Positions 8,724 to 19,161 of a stretch of DNA of 64,000 nucleotides are shown piece by piece; positions within the stretch are counted from its first letter, which is position 1, and each line of letters starts with the position of its first letter. Origin of the DNA: Microbacterium oleivorans (GTDB lineage: Bacteria; Actinomycetota; Actinomycetes; Actinomycetales; Microbacteriaceae); the NCBI RefSeq assembly GCF_001691565.1, contig NZ_MAYO01000003.1, positions 806,001 to 870,000 on the forward strand, given 5' to 3'. Position numbers and translations under genes: made by a program. The notes under the pieces were generated by a model, which was not told the DNA's origin, ran no database searches, and saw only the letters and a program-made list of their open reading frames with translations.

Positions 8724-9325
8724 CGGATGGTCTCTCCTTCGAATCCCGCTGAGCCGTCGTCCAGCAGCGGGGAGATGGGGGGCAGCTCGTCGAGGGAGTT
8801 GATCCCCAGGTGGCCGAGCAGCGCGTCGGTGGTGCGGTAGTTGATGGCCCCGGTCTCGGGGTCGGTGAAGGCCTCGGTGATGAGGCCGCGGGCGAGGAGC
8901 GTCCGGACGACGGAGTCGACGTTGACGGCGCGGATCGAGGCGACCTGGCTCCGCGACACCGGCTGCTTGTACGCGATGACCGCGAGCGTCTCGAGCGCCG
9001 CCTGCGACAGGCGCGACGGCGCCTGACCGTTGACGAACTCCGCCACCAGGTCGTCGTGCTCGTCACGGACGTAGAAACGCCATCCTCCGCCGACCTCGCG
9101 CAGCTCGAACCCGCGCCGAGGCCCTGAACGCTCCCCGTCGTAGTCGGCGACCAGCTCCTCTACCGCGCGGCGGACGGCGGCGACGGGCGCGCCGACGGCA
9201 GCGGCGAGCGCAACGAGGCTCTGCGGCTCGTCGATGATCATGAGGATCGCCTCGAGGCGGCGCGCGATGTCGCCGGGGTCCTGCGAACGCGGTGGCGCCT
9301 CGATCTCGGTGGCGTCATCGGTCAT
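8720..9325 (-). CDS. scpB: Segregation and condensation protein B
   Basis: The 201-residue protein has two winged-helix domains. It begins with the conserved RRLEAILMIIDEPQSLVALA and contains SRLSQAALETLAVIAYKQPV followed by SRSQVASIRAVNVDSVVRTL, diagnostic of ScpB. It works with ScpA and SMC in chromosome compaction. Its start lies 11 bases inside the end of scpA. Confidence 0.96.
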   Translation of the reverse strand: MTDDATEIEAPPRSQDPGDIARRLEAILMIIDEPQSLVALAAAVGAPVAAVRRAVEELVADYDGERSGPRRGFELREVGGGWRFYVRDEHDDLVAEFVNGQAPSRLSQAALETLAVIAYKQPVSRSQVASIRAVNVDSVVRTLLARGLITEAFTDPETGAINYRTTDALLGHLGINSLDELPPISPLLDDGSAGFEGETIR

Positions 9326-10161
9326 AGTCGGCTCCCAACGTGGCGAGGTTCTCTTCGGACCACCGGTCGGCGGTCCAGCGCAGCGTCAATTCGCCGAGTG
9401 GCTCGAGCTGCTCGAACGACAGCGCTGCATGACGGTAGAGCTCGAGGACGGCGATGAAACGGGCCACGACGACGCCGGTCTGCGCGACTCCGGCGACGAG
9501 CTCGCGGAAGTTGAGCTGACCGGCGTCCCGCAACAGTGTGACGACGATCGCGGCCTGCTCCCGGATCGAGACGAGCGGCGCGTGAAGGTGGTCGAGTCCG
9601 ACGTGCGGGATCTCCTTCGGCGCGAACGCGAGCATCGCGATCGCGGCGAAGTCGTCGGGAGACAGCGTCCAGACGAGCTCGGGGACAGCACGGCGATGCT
9701 TCTCGTCGAGTCGCACGGCGCGGGTGTGACGCTTGCCCTCGCGGTCCAGGCAGCGCGCGAACCACGCCGACACCTCTTTGAAGGCGCGGTACTGCAGCAG
9801 GCGCGCGAAGAGCAGGTCGCGGGCTTCCAGCAGGGCGACGGATTCGGCATCCACCAGCTCCCCCTGCGGCAGCAGCCCCGCGACCTTCATGTCGAGCAGC
9901 GTCGCCGCGACGACGAGGAACTCGGATGCCTGGTCGAGATCGGCGTCGTCGTCGAGACCTTTGAGGTAGGAGATGAACTCATCGGTGACTTTGCTGAGCG
10001 AGACCTCGGTGATGTCGAGCTCGTGCTTGGAGATGAGGGTCAGGAGCAGGTCGAACGGACCGTCGAAGTTCCCCAGCGATACGCGGAACCGGTCACCGGG
10101 CGCGGTCTCGGCCTCAGGGGTGTCCGCCCGCGGCGGCGCGGCATCGGCGTCGGCGACGTCC

Positions 10162-10178
<17 letters not shown>
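9315..10178 (-). CDS. scpA: Segregation and condensation protein A (kleisin)
   Basis: The 287-residue protein has the kleisin N-terminal signature FRVSLGNFDGPFDLLLTLIS, then HELDITEVSLSKVTDEFISY, and a C-terminal winged helix that contacts SMC. About 30 residues at the N-terminus are acidic and disordered. It overlaps parA by 17 bases and scpB by 11 bases, so the three are co-expressed. Confidence 0.96.
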
Positions 10179-11052
<874 letters not shown>

Positions 11053-11141
11053 TGATCTCCCGCCTTCGCCGTGCTCACCCGAGTCTAGTCATCCCGTCGC
11101 GGCGCGCCGTGGAGCGACTCCCCGGACGCGCGGAGCGCGGA

Positions 11142-12065
11142 TCACCTCGCTCGAGGGTGCGCCGTGAGGTAGACGTCTCGGAGCGCGTCGACGGTGACGT
11201 GCGTGTAGATCTGCGTCGTGGCGACGGAGGCGTGACCGAGGAGCTCCTGCACGACGCGGACGTCGGCGCCGCCCTGAAGGAGGTGGGTCGCGAACGAGTG
11301 CCGGAGCGTGTGCGGCGAGACGTGCACGGTGATCCCCGCCCGCTCGGCGGCTTGCTGGATCACGAGCCAGGCGCTCTGGCGCGACAGCGGAGCGCCTCGC
11401 GCTCCGAGGAACGCTCGCGGTGTCGCGCCTCCGCGCCGGGAGAGTTCGGGGCGCGCCCGGGTGAGGTACGCGTCGACCGAGGCCCGGGCGTACGAGCCGA
11501 CGGGGACGATGCGTTCTTTCGCCCCCTTGCCGCGCACCCGCAGGACCTCGCCGTGCATCAGGTCGTCGACGTCGAGGTCGACGATCTCCGATACGCGTGC
11601 CCCCGTCGCGTAGAGGAGCTCGAGCAGCGCGCGATCCCGCAGGCCGATGAGTTCGCCGGGTGCGGCGTCCTCGGGCGCCGGGCCGGCGGCATCCAACAGT
11701 CGGAGGACGTCGTCGACGGGCAACGCTTTCGGCAGACGCATCGGTGCCTTCGGCGGGCGGAGCTTCGTCGTCGGATCGTCTGTCACGATCCCCTCGCGGG
11801 CGAGGAACCGATGGAAGCTGCGGATCGCGGACTGCAGCCGCGCCAGCGAAGTCGAAGCGGGCGGCGGGTCGGATGCCGCGCGTTCCGCGGCGAACCCGGT
11901 GACGAGCTCCCCCGTCACGGCGTCGGTGTCGTCGACGCCACGCTCGTCGAGCCACGCGAGGTAGCCGGCGAGGTCGCGACGGTAGGCGGCCACGGTGTGG
12001 GCCGACAGCCCGCGTTCGATGGTGATGTGCCGGAGGAACGCGTCGACCGCGCGCGCGAGCCTCAC
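11142..12065 (-). CDS. xerD: Site-specific tyrosine recombinase XerD
   Basis: The 307-residue protein has an N-terminal SAM-like DNA-binding domain (residues 1-95) and a catalytic domain with all expected residues: R157 (ATGARVSE), a Lys in GKGAKER near 180, H252 and R255 (PHTLRHSF), H278 (LLGHAS) and Y287 (TQIYTHV). It resolves chromosome dimers at dif together with XerC. Its position downstream of pyrG and a NUDIX gene supports a housekeeping XerD rather than a phage integrase. It has a GTG start, 6 bases after the NUDIX stop. Confidence 0.93.
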   Translation of the reverse strand: MRLARAVDAFLRHITIERGLSAHTVAAYRRDLAGYLAWLDERGVDDTDAVTGELVTGFAAERAASDPPPASTSLARLQSAIRSFHRFLAREGIVTDDPTTKLRPPKAPMRLPKALPVDDVLRLLDAAGPAPEDAAPGELIGLRDRALLELLYATGARVSEIVDLDVDDLMHGEVLRVRGKGAKERIVPVGSYARASVDAYLTRARPELSRRGGATPRAFLGARGAPLSRQSAWLVIQQAAERAGITVHVSPHTLRHSFATHLLQGGADVRVVQELLGHASVATTQIYTHVTVDALRDVYLTAHPRAR

Positions 12066-12071
12066 GGGATC

Positions 12072-12722
12072 TCAGCCCTGCGGACGGTCCGCGCCCACCG
12101 GACGCGAGCGCCCCGGCCACGGCGCGTCGGCCGCGCCGAGCGTCGACCACTCACGCGCGCGGCCGGCCGCTGCGGCGAGCGCCGCGATCACGAGCGACGG
12201 ATTCTGGAGCTTCCGCGCCAGGACCGCGTCCACGACCTCATCGAGCGGGGCCCACCGCACCTCGATGTCGGCCTCCTCCTCGGTGCGCGCGAACGCCTCG
12301 GGCGTGGGCGCGAGCCCGCGGGCCAGGTAGATGCGGATCGCCTCGTCGCTGCCGCCGGGGCTCGTGAAGAAGTCGGAGAGCACGTCCCACCGCTCGGCGG
12401 TCAGGTCTGCTTCCTCGGCGAGCTCGCGCTTCGCCGCTTCGAGGGGGTCCTCGCCCGGCACGTCCAGCAGGCCCGCCGGGATCTCCCAGTCGCGGAACCC
12501 GACCGGGTGACGGTACTGCCCGATGAGGAGGACGCGGCCTTCGTCGTCGAGTGCCAGGATCGCGACCGCGCCGGAGTGGTCGACGTACTCGCGGACGATC
12601 GACCCGTCGCCGTACGCGAACTCGTCGCGGCGCAGGTTCCAGACGTGCCCCTCGAACACCGTCTCGGTCTGCGTGACCCGAACCGTGACGGCGTCGTCCT
12701 GCAAAGGCGCGGCATCCGTCAT
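12072..12722 (-). CDS. NUDIX hydrolase, ADP-ribose pyrophosphatase type
   Basis: The 216-residue protein carries a NUDIX box ending in GEDPLEAAKRELAEEADL, preceded by WEIPAGLLDVPG, the form typical of ADP-ribose/ADP-sugar pyrophosphatases. Further support comes from the GGSDEAIRIYLARGL region, which gives substrate specificity in this family. It is located between pyrG (4 bases upstream) and xerD, a conserved actinobacterial arrangement. Confidence 0.9.
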   Translation of the reverse strand: MTDAAPLQDDAVTVRVTQTETVFEGHVWNLRRDEFAYGDGSIVREYVDHSGAVAILALDDEGRVLLIGQYRHPVGFRDWEIPAGLLDVPGEDPLEAAKRELAEEADLTAERWDVLSDFFTSPGGSDEAIRIYLARGLAPTPEAFARTEEEADIEVRWAPLDEVVDAVLARKLQNPSLVIAALAAAAGRAREWSTLGAADAPWPGRSRPVGADRPQG

Positions 12723-12725
12723 AGG

Positions 12726-14426
12726 TCAGTCCTCGTTCTCGACGTCGAACAGCTCACTCGAGCGGTGCCGGTCGAGCGCCGCGGCGATGAGGCCGCGGAA
12801 GAGCGGGTTGGCCTCGGTCGGGCGGGAGCGGAGCTCGGGGTGGGCCTGCGTCGCGATGTAGTACGGGTGCACATCGCGCGGCAGCTCGACGTACTCGACG
12901 AGGTCGAGGTCGGGGTTCAGCCCCGAGAACCAGAGGCCGGCGTCCGCGATCTGCTGGCGGTACGCGTTGTTGACCTCGTAGCGGTGGCGGTGACGCTCGG
13001 TGGCGCGGTTCGAGCCGTACAGGTCCGCGGCCAGGGATCCCTCGGCCAGCGCAGCCTCGTACAGGCCGAGACGCATCGTGCCGCCCATGTCGCCGCGGTC
13101 GAGGATGTCGACCTGCTCCGCCATGGTCGCGATGACCGGGTGGGGGGTCTCGGGGTCGAACTCGCTCGAGGATGCGTCCTCGATGCCCGCGACGTGGCGC
13201 GCGTACTCGATGACCATGCACTGCAGGCCGAGGCAGATGCCGAGGGTGGGCAGTCCCTGCTCGCGGGCGAACTTCAGCGCACCGAGCTTGCCTTCGATGC
13301 CGCGGATGCCGAAGCCGCCGGGGATGACGATGCCGTCGACGGCCGACAGGGCCTTCGCGGCGCCCTCGGGCGTCTCGCACAGGTCGGACGGGATCCACAC
13401 GATCTGGACCTTCGTCTCCTGCGCGAACCCGCCGGCCTTCAGCGCCTCGGTGACCGAGAGGTAGGCGTCGGGAAGGTCGATGTACTTGCCGACGAGACCG
13501 ACGGTCACCTCGTGCTTGGGGTTGTGGACCGCGTTCAGGACTTTGTTCCAGCGGGTCCAGTCGATGTCGCCCGCCTTGGCGTCGAGGCCCAGGCGCCGCA
13601 CGATGTACGCGTCGAGGCCCTGGTCGCTGAGCGTCGAGGGGATGTCGTAGATGCTCGGCAGGTCGACGGTGTTGATGACCGCGTCCTCGTCGACGTCGCA
13701 CATGAGCGCGATCTTGCGCTTGTTGGACTCGGTGACGGGGCGGTCGCTGCGCAGAACGAGCGCGTCGGGCTGGATGCCGATGGAACGCAGCATCGCGACG
13801 GAGTGCTGCGTGGGCTTGGTCTTCTGCTCACCCGAGGCACCCATGAACGGCACCAGCGAGACGTGCACGAAGAAGACGTTGTCGCGGCCGAGCTCGTGCC
13901 GGATCTGACGCGCCGACTCGATGAACGGCTGCGACTCGATGTCGCCGACCGTGCCGCCGACCTCGGTGATGATCACGTCGGGGCGGGGCTCTTCGCTCGC
14001 CTGCAGGCGCATGCGCCGCTTGATCTCGTCGGAGATGTGCGGGATCACCTGGACGGTGTCGCCCAGGTACTCGCCGCGGCGCTCCTTGGCGATGACCTCG
14101 GAGTAGATCTGACCCGTCGTGACGTTCGCGGCCTGGCTCAGCTCGATGTCGAGGAAGCGCTCGTAGTGGCCGATGTCGAGGTCGGTCTCGGCGCCGTCGT
14201 CGGTCACGAAGACCTCGCCGTGCTGGAACGGGTTCATCGTGCCCGGGTCGACGTTCAGGTACGGGTCGAGCTTCTGCATCACGACGCGCAGGCCGCGCGC
14301 GGTGAGGAGGTTACCGAGGCTGGCGGCGGTCAGACCCTTGCCGAGAGACGAAACGACACCACCCGTCACGAAGATGTGCTTGGTGATGTCGTTGTTTTTG
14401 CGTCCCGCGCCCGAAGAGTCCGTCAC
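12726..14426 (-). CDS. pyrG: CTP synthase
   Basis: The 566-residue enzyme makes CTP from UTP, ATP and glutamine. The N-terminal synthetase domain has [20 protein letters not shown] and [20 protein letters not shown]. The C-terminal class I glutaminase has the nucleophile Cys in [10 protein letters not shown] (about residue 390) and the His/Glu pair near the end. Length matches the family. The GTG start lies 8 bases after a TAGAGT hexamer, suggesting a leaderless or very short leader transcript. Confidence 0.98.
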   Translation of the reverse strand: MTDSSGAGRKNNDITKHIFVTGGVVSSLGKGLTAASLGNLLTARGLRVVMQKLDPYLNVDPGTMNPFQHGEVFVTDDGAETDLDIGHYERFLDIELSQAANVTTGQIYSEVIAKERRGEYLGDTVQVIPHISDEIKRRMRLQASEEPRPDVIITEVGGTVGDIESQPFIESARQIRHELGRDNVFFVHVSLVPFMGASGEQKTKPTQHSVAMLRSIGIQPDALVLRSDRPVTESNKRKIALMCDVDEDAVINTVDLPSIYDIPSTLSDQGLDAYIVRRLGLDAKAGDIDWTRWNKVLNAVHNPKHEVTVGLVGKYIDLPDAYLSVTEALKAGGFAQETKVQIVWIPSDLCETPEGAAKALSAVDGIVIPGGFGIRGIEGKLGALKFAREQGLPTLGICLGLQCMVIEYARHVAGIEDASSSEFDPETPHPVIATMAEQVDILDRGDMGGTMRLGLYEAALAEGSLAADLYGSNRATERHRHRYEVNNAYRQQIADAGLWFSGLNPDLDLVEYVELPRDVHPYYIATQAHPELRSRPTEANPLFRGLIAAALDRHRSSELFDVENED

Positions 14427-14434
14427 GGGCTTTC

Positions 14435-14440
14435 ACTCTA
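14435..14440 (-). promoter_or_regulatory. Putative -10 of pyrG
   Basis: The minus strand has TAGAGT ending 8 bases before the pyrG GTG. No ribosome binding site lies between, so the transcript is probably leaderless. No clear -35. Confidence 0.4.
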
Positions 14441-14497
14441 TCAGCCCTCTCGAGCCCCCGGTCCGGAGCCGGCCCGGGTGTCGCCGCGGAAGACGCG

Positions 14498-16192
14498 TCA
14501 GCGGGCGCGTCCGAGCGCCAGCAGCTCGCGAGCGTGACCGAGCGCCGCATCCGAATCCGCCATTCCCGACAGCAGGCGCGCCATCTCGGCTGCGCGCTCG
14601 TCGCCCTCGAGGCGACGGACGCTCGACGCGGTGACGGATCCGTCGTTCGACTTGACCACCGACAGGTGGTTGCCGGCGAAGGCGGCCACCTGCGCCAGGT
14701 GGGTGACGGCGATGACCTGGCTCGTCTCGGCGAGTTTCGCAAGCCGGCGGCCCACCTCGATCGCCGCGGCGCCGCCGATACCGGCATCCACCTCGTCGAA
14801 GACGAACGTCGGAACGGGATCGGTGCCCGCGATCACGACCTCGATCGCGAGCATGACACGGCTGAGCTCACCACCGGACGCGCCGCGGGCGACCGGACGC
14901 GGAGACGCGCCGGGATGCGGCGCGAGCTGGATCGTCACGACATCGCGGCCGTGAGCGGCCTCGGAGCCGGGGTCGACGGCGACCGTCAGCCGCGCGTCGG
15001 GGAGGGCGAGGTGACGGAGCTCCTCGGTGACGGCGTCGCCGAGACGGGATGCCGCGGCCCGCCGTGCGTCCGTCAGCTCCGCCCCGCGGGCGTCGAGCTC
15101 CTCGCGGAGCCGATCGCGTTCGGCGGTGAGGCGTTCGATGCGGTCGCCGTCGTCGTCGAGCTCGGCCAACCGGGCGGAACCGGTTCCGAGAAGCGCGATG
15201 GCGTCGTCGAGCGAGCCGTGCACTCGGATGAGCGCCCCCAGCGCTGCGCGCCGTTCTTCGACCGCCGCGAGCTCGTGCGGGCCGCCCTCGTCGAGGTCGG
15301 CGAGGTACCCGCTCAGCTCCCCCGCGACATCGGCGACGCGATAGCCGAGGTCTTCGATCGCGGCGGCGTGCCCGCGCAGCACGTCGTCGGTGCCGGCGGC
15401 GCGTTCGAGAGCTCGTCGCGCCTCGGCGAGGAGCTCCTGCACGTCGGGGAGATCGTCTTCGTTCGAGAGAGCCGTGTGCGCCGTGGCCGCCGCCACCCGC
15501 AGCTCTTCGACGTTCGCCAACCGATCGGCGCGCTGCGTCAGTTCGACGTCCTCGCCGGGCTGCGGGTCGACCGCCTCGATGGCGGCGATCGCTTCCCGGA
15601 GCTGCTCCGCCTCGCGCGCACGCGCGGTCTGCTCGGTCGTCAGCGTCTCGAGCTCCGCCGCCGCCGCGCGCCACGCGTCCCACACGGCGCGGTAGCGTTC
15701 CAGCGCCGTCGAGATCTCGGCGCCGCCGAACCGGTCGAGCGCATCGCGCTGCGCGGCGGCCGACGTCAACCGCAGCTGGTCGGACTGTCCATGCACGACG
15801 ACGAGCTGGTCCGCGAGATCCGCGAGCACGCCGGCGGGCGCCGTTCGACCTCCCACGGTGGCGCGACTGCGGCCCTCGCTCGACAGTGTGCGACCGAGGT
15901 ACAGCTCCGCGCTGCCGTCTCCGAGTGGTTCGATGTCGCCCCCGGCATCCCGCACCCGTTCGACGACCGGTCCGTCCTCGGGAACGATCCACACGCCGTC
16001 GACCGCCGCCTGATCCGCTCCGGCGCGCACGGCTCCGGAGTCCGCCCGCGCTCCGAGCAGAAGGCCGAGACCCGTGACGACCATCGTCTTGCCGGCCCCG
16101 GTCTCACCGGTGATCGCGGTGAACCCCGGACCGATCGGCAGCGTCGCCCCCGCAATCACTCCGAGGTCGCGCAGGCGGATCTGCTCGATCAC
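14498..16192 (-). CDS. recN: DNA repair protein RecN
   Basis: The 564-residue protein is an SMC-like ATPase of double-strand break repair. Walker A GETGAGKT is at residues 29-36, a coiled-coil middle (about 150-360, rich in Glu, Arg and Ala) follows, and the C-terminal ABC signature SGGELSRVMLAIEVV and Walker B VPTFVFDEVDAGIGG complete it. I set the start at the GTG at 16192, whose bases overlap the nadK stop (GTGA). The frame is open further upstream but reads as nadK shadow. Confidence 0.95.
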   Translation of the reverse strand: MIEQIRLRDLGVIAGATLPIGPGFTAITGETGAGKTMVVTGLGLLLGARADSGAVRAGADQAAVDGVWIVPEDGPVVERVRDAGGDIEPLGDGSAELYLGRTLSSEGRSRATVGGRTAPAGVLADLADQLVVVHGQSDQLRLTSAAAQRDALDRFGGAEISTALERYRAVWDAWRAAAAELETLTTEQTARAREAEQLREAIAAIEAVDPQPGEDVELTQRADRLANVEELRVAAATAHTALSNEDDLPDVQELLAEARRALERAAGTDDVLRGHAAAIEDLGYRVADVAGELSGYLADLDEGGPHELAAVEERRAALGALIRVHGSLDDAIALLGTGSARLAELDDDGDRIERLTAERDRLREELDARGAELTDARRAAASRLGDAVTEELRHLALPDARLTVAVDPGSEAAHGRDVVTIQLAPHPGASPRPVARGASGGELSRVMLAIEVVIAGTDPVPTFVFDEVDAGIGGAAAIEVGRRLAKLAETSQVIAVTHLAQVAAFAGNHLSVVKSNDGSVTASSVRRLEGDERAAEMARLLSGMADSDAALGHARELLALGRAR

Positions 16193-17109
16193 AGCGCTCC
16201 CTCCGCATCGCCCCGCCACCCCGCGATGGGGAGCTGGAACTTGCGGACCAGGCGATCGGTGAAGACCGATCGGTGCAGGCGCGCCAGCCGGACGGGCTGC
16301 GTCGACCGCCCGACCGAGACGCGTGCACCGGGCGGCAGGTCGTGCGAGCGGCGGCCGTCGCACCACAGCACACCACGGCCCTGGTTGCGCTCGAGGACGT
16401 CGAGCGACACGGACGTCTCGGGTCCGAGGACGAGGGGCCGGGCGAACAGGGCGTGCGCCGACAGGGGCACGAGGCAGAGCGCCTGCACCGACGGCCAGAC
16501 AACGGGGCCGCCGGCCGAGAAGTTGTAGGCGGTCGACCCGGTGGGAGTCGCCACCACGACGCCGTCGCACCCGAAGGACGACAGCGGTCGGCCGTCGATC
16601 TCGATCATCACCTCGAGCATGCGCTCTCGTGAGGCCTTCTCGACGGTCGCCTCGTTGAGCGCCCAGGTCGAGTACACGAGATCCCCGTCGGCGTTGCGGA
16701 CCTCGACCGAGAGCGTCATCCGCTCGTGGATCTCGTAGTCACGCGCCAGCGCGCGGCCGATCGCCTCGTCGACGTCGTCGGCTTCGAGCTCGGCGAGGAA
16801 TCCCACGTGGCCCATGTTGACCCCCAGCAGGGGAACGGATGCCGCCCGCACCAGCTCGGCCGCACGGAGGATCGTGCCATCGCCGCCGAGGACGATCGCG
16901 ATCTCGACGTCGGAGACGTCCATGCCGTCTTCGCCGAGGACCGCCGTGTCGAGGTCTCCGAGTGCCGCCGCGAGTTCGGGGTCATCACCGGGGACGACCG
17001 GACGCAGCCCCGCAGCCTCGACGGCGGCGACGACGCGCCGGGCGCCGGCGACGGTGTTCTCACGCAGCGCATGCGCCACCACGAGGATGTTGCGCGTCGC
17101 GTCGGTCAT
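16189..17109 (-). CDS. nadK: NAD kinase
   Basis: The 305-residue enzyme makes NADP. It contains the GGDGT motif (VLGGDGTILRAAEL), NMGHVGFLAE, and the glycine-rich NAD-binding loop TPTGSTAYNFSAGGPVVWP. The start is the ATG at 17109, overlapping the tlyA stop. It is followed by recN, a widely conserved tlyA-nadK-recN order. Confidence 0.96.
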   Translation of the reverse strand: MTDATRNILVVAHALRENTVAGARRVVAAVEAAGLRPVVPGDDPELAAALGDLDTAVLGEDGMDVSDVEIAIVLGGDGTILRAAELVRAASVPLLGVNMGHVGFLAELEADDVDEAIGRALARDYEIHERMTLSVEVRNADGDLVYSTWALNEATVEKASRERMLEVMIEIDGRPLSSFGCDGVVVATPTGSTAYNFSAGGPVVWPSVQALCLVPLSAHALFARPLVLGPETSVSLDVLERNQGRGVLWCDGRRSHDLPPGARVSVGRSTQPVRLARLHRSVFTDRLVRKFQLPIAGWRGDAEGAL

Positions 17110-17912
17110 GCGGCTCCCGCCAGTCGGTTCACGGTGTCCAACCATTGTGTCGGATTGACGTGGTTCGTCGTCCCGGGTCGCAGGTGGATGAGGAACTCAC
17201 GGTTCCCGTGGGTCCCGGCGATCGGCGACGCGATCACCCCGTGCGTTCCGAGGCCGGCATCCCACGCCGACCACAGGACGGTCGCCACGGCGTCGGCTCG
17301 ACGCCCGGCATCCGTCACCAGTCCTTCCCGCACACCCGTGCGGCCCACTTCGAACTGCGGTTTCACGAGCAGAACGAGATCGGATGCCGGTGCGCAGACC
17401 GATGCGGCGGCGGGGAGCACGTGCGTGAGTGAGATGAAGGACAGGTCCCCCGTCACGAGCGTCGGCACCTCGGCGACGCCACTCGCGTCCGCGAGAGACA
17501 TGGACGTCATGTGCCGGACGTTGAAGCCTTCGACCACCGCGACCTGCGGAAGGGCGGCGATCTCCGCCGCGAGCTGCCCGTGCCCCACGTCGACGGCGAG
17601 GACACGAGCGGCGCCCCGCTCGACGAGCACCTGGGTGAACCCTCCGGTCGAGGCTCCCATGTCCAGCGCGACGCGCCCGTGCGGGTCCACCCCGAACGCA
17701 TCGAGGGCGGCCAGGAGCTTGTGGGCGGCGCGGCTGACGTAGTGGTCGGATGCCGCGACCTCGATGTGCTGCTCGTCGCCGACCTTGACCGACGCCTTCA
17801 CGATGGGCTCGCCATCGACGGTGACCAGTCCCGCGTCGATGAGCTGCGCCGCATGCGTGCGGCTGCGCGCGAGTCCGCGGGCGGCGATCGCCGCGTCCAG
17901 CCGAGTGCTCAT
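17106..17912 (-). CDS. tlyA: TlyA family rRNA 2'-O-methyltransferase
   Basis: The 268-residue protein has an S4 domain (residues 1-60, STRLDAAIAARGLARSRTHA) and an FtsJ-like methyltransferase domain with SAM motif LDMGASTGGFTQVLVERGA, followed by LAVDVGHGQL. In mycobacteria TlyA methylates 16S and 23S rRNA and its loss gives capreomycin resistance. The ATG overlaps the stop of the small upstream gene. Confidence 0.93.
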   Translation of the reverse strand: MSTRLDAAIAARGLARSRTHAAQLIDAGLVTVDGEPIVKASVKVGDEQHIEVAASDHYVSRAAHKLLAALDAFGVDPHGRVALDMGASTGGFTQVLVERGAARVLAVDVGHGQLAAEIAALPQVAVVEGFNVRHMTSMSLADASGVAEVPTLVTGDLSFISLTHVLPAAASVCAPASDLVLLVKPQFEVGRTGVREGLVTDAGRRADAVATVLWSAWDAGLGTHGVIASPIAGTHGNREFLIHLRPGTTNHVNPTQWLDTVNRLAGAA

Positions 17913-18073
17913 GCGTTCGGGTCGCGCGGACCCGATTCGAGACGCTTCGCGAGTTCGTCGTGCAGCAGCGTGTATGCGGCTGCCCGTTCCCCCAGCGGCT
18001 GGTCCTCGATCACTTCGAGCGTCGAGAGCAGGTCCTCGCGGCGCGGGTCGCCGTCAGCGGCATCGATCGACAT
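17909..18073 (-). CDS. Small conserved-type acidic protein (54 residues)
   Basis: A 54-residue ORF begins with ATG at 18073 and reads MSIDAADGDPRREDLLSTLE, then VIEDQPLGERAAAYTLLHDE, and ends ESGPRDPNA. It is mostly helical and charged, with no signal peptide or membrane segment. Its stop overlaps the tlyA ATG (ATGA), and it lies between the HAD phosphatase and tlyA, where short uncharacterised genes are often found in actinobacteria. Coding is supported by the overlap and by amino-acid composition; the function is unknown. Confidence 0.7.
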   Translation of the reverse strand: MSIDAADGDPRREDLLSTLEVIEDQPLGERAAAYTLLHDELAKRLESGPRDPNA

Positions 18074-18129
18074 GTTCCCCACCCTACGCGGCCCGGATGA
18101 CGACGGACGTGAACGCGGCGGCGCCGTCG

Positions 18130-19161
18130 TCAGCGGCGGTGGAACGGGTCGGCGTAGAGCCGCTCGGGCACCCGGAAGCCGTAGATCGCCCGTCCAGTGC
18201 CCCAGATCGCGGCGGCGCCCGCGCGCACGAGATCGATCGGGCGATCACCCTCGGCGACGATGCGCACGTCGGGTCCGTCGATCCGCACCGAGGCGGAGCC
18301 GACGGTTGTCACATCGCCCTTCACGACCGTTTCGGGATACGGCTCGTGGAGCTCTCGCAGATCGCCGACGATGTAGGTCGGTCGCGAGGAGTTCGGCGCG
18401 GCGAGGACGTGCTTGGGCCGGTCGATCCCAGTGAGGACCAGGACGGAGTCGATCCCTGCGGCTTGCGCGCCGGCGATGTCGGTGTCGAGTCGGTCGCCGA
18501 TGAACAGCGGATGCCGCGCTCCGAACCGCGCGACCGCCTCGTCGAAGATCGGTCGCTCCGGCTTGCCGGCAACGGTCGCCAGCCGCCCGACGGCGGTGTG
18601 CACGGCCGAGACGAGCGTCCCGTTGCCCGGCGCGATGCCGCGCGACTGCGGGATCGTCCAGTCGGTGTTCGTGGCGATCCAAGGAATTCCGCCCTCCTCC
18701 TCGGGGAGAGCGAGCGCGTACGCGGCCTCGGCGAGCTGTGCCCAGCCTACGTCGGGAGCGAAACCCTGGACAACGGCGGCGGGACGATCATCCGCACTCC
18801 GCGTCACGGCGTAGCCGGCCTTCTCGAGCTCGAAGACGAGCCCGTCGCCGCCGACGACGAGGATCGCGGCGCCTGCCGGGACCTTGTCGCGCAGCAGTCG
18901 GACGGCGGCCTGCGGGCTCGTGACGACCTCGTGGGGATCGGTCGCCAGACCCAGCTCGGTGAGGTGGGCGGCCACGACGCTGTCGCGCCGCGAGGCGTTG
19001 TTCGTGATGTACGCGAGTGGCCGATCGTTCCGCGAGCTCGTCAGACTCGCCACGGCGTGCGGGATCGCCGTGTCTCCCGCATAGACCACGCCGTCGAGGT
19101 CGGCGAGGACCAGGTCGACGCCGTCGAGAGGCGTGCGGCGCGTGCGGGAGAAGAGCCCCAT
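18130..19161 (-). CDS. HAD-IIA family phosphatase (NagD-like)
   Basis: The 343-residue protein has the HAD nucleophile motif LADLDGVVYAGDTAIPHA, motif II (ITNNAS) and the C-terminal motif LFIGDRLDTDIAGAQAAGID. The order matches the C2-cap HAD-IIA group, which includes phosphoglycolate and nucleotide phosphatases. The likely substrate is a small phosphoester, possibly a metabolite-repair target. The start overlaps the stop of the repeat protein by one base (TGATG). Confidence 0.9.
   Translation of the reverse strand: MGLFSRTRRTPLDGVDLVLADLDGVVYAGDTAIPHAVASLTSSRNDRPLAYITNNASRRDSVVAAHLTELGLATDPHEVVTSPQAAVRLLRDKVPAGAAILVVGGDGLVFELEKAGYAVTRSADDRPAAVVQGFAPDVGWAQLAEAAYALALPEEEGGIPWIATNTDWTIPQSRGIAPGNGTLVSAVHTAVGRLATVAGKPERPIFDEAVARFGARHPLFIGDRLDTDIAGAQAAGIDSVLVLTGIDRPKHVLAAPNSSRPTYIVGDLRELHEPYPETVVKGDVTTVGSASVRIDGPDVRIVAEGDRPIDLVRAGAAAIWGTGRAIYGFRVPERLYADPFHRR

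Noticed and set aside
11142-12065. XerD-like gene as a phage integrase marking a mobile island
   Set aside because: Housekeeping synteny (pyrG-NUDIX-xerD), no attachment repeats, and no phage genes around it.
11109-14537. 1142-codon plus-strand open frame opposite xerD, the NUDIX gene and pyrG
   Set aside because: It is a GC-rich antisense shadow. The minus-strand proteins have complete family motifs, and the plus-strand product is low-complexity Arg/Val/Asp-rich text with no domains.
16193-16570. Upstream extension of the RecN frame
   Set aside because: It reads as Arg-rich text within nadK; RecN homology begins at the GTG at 16192.
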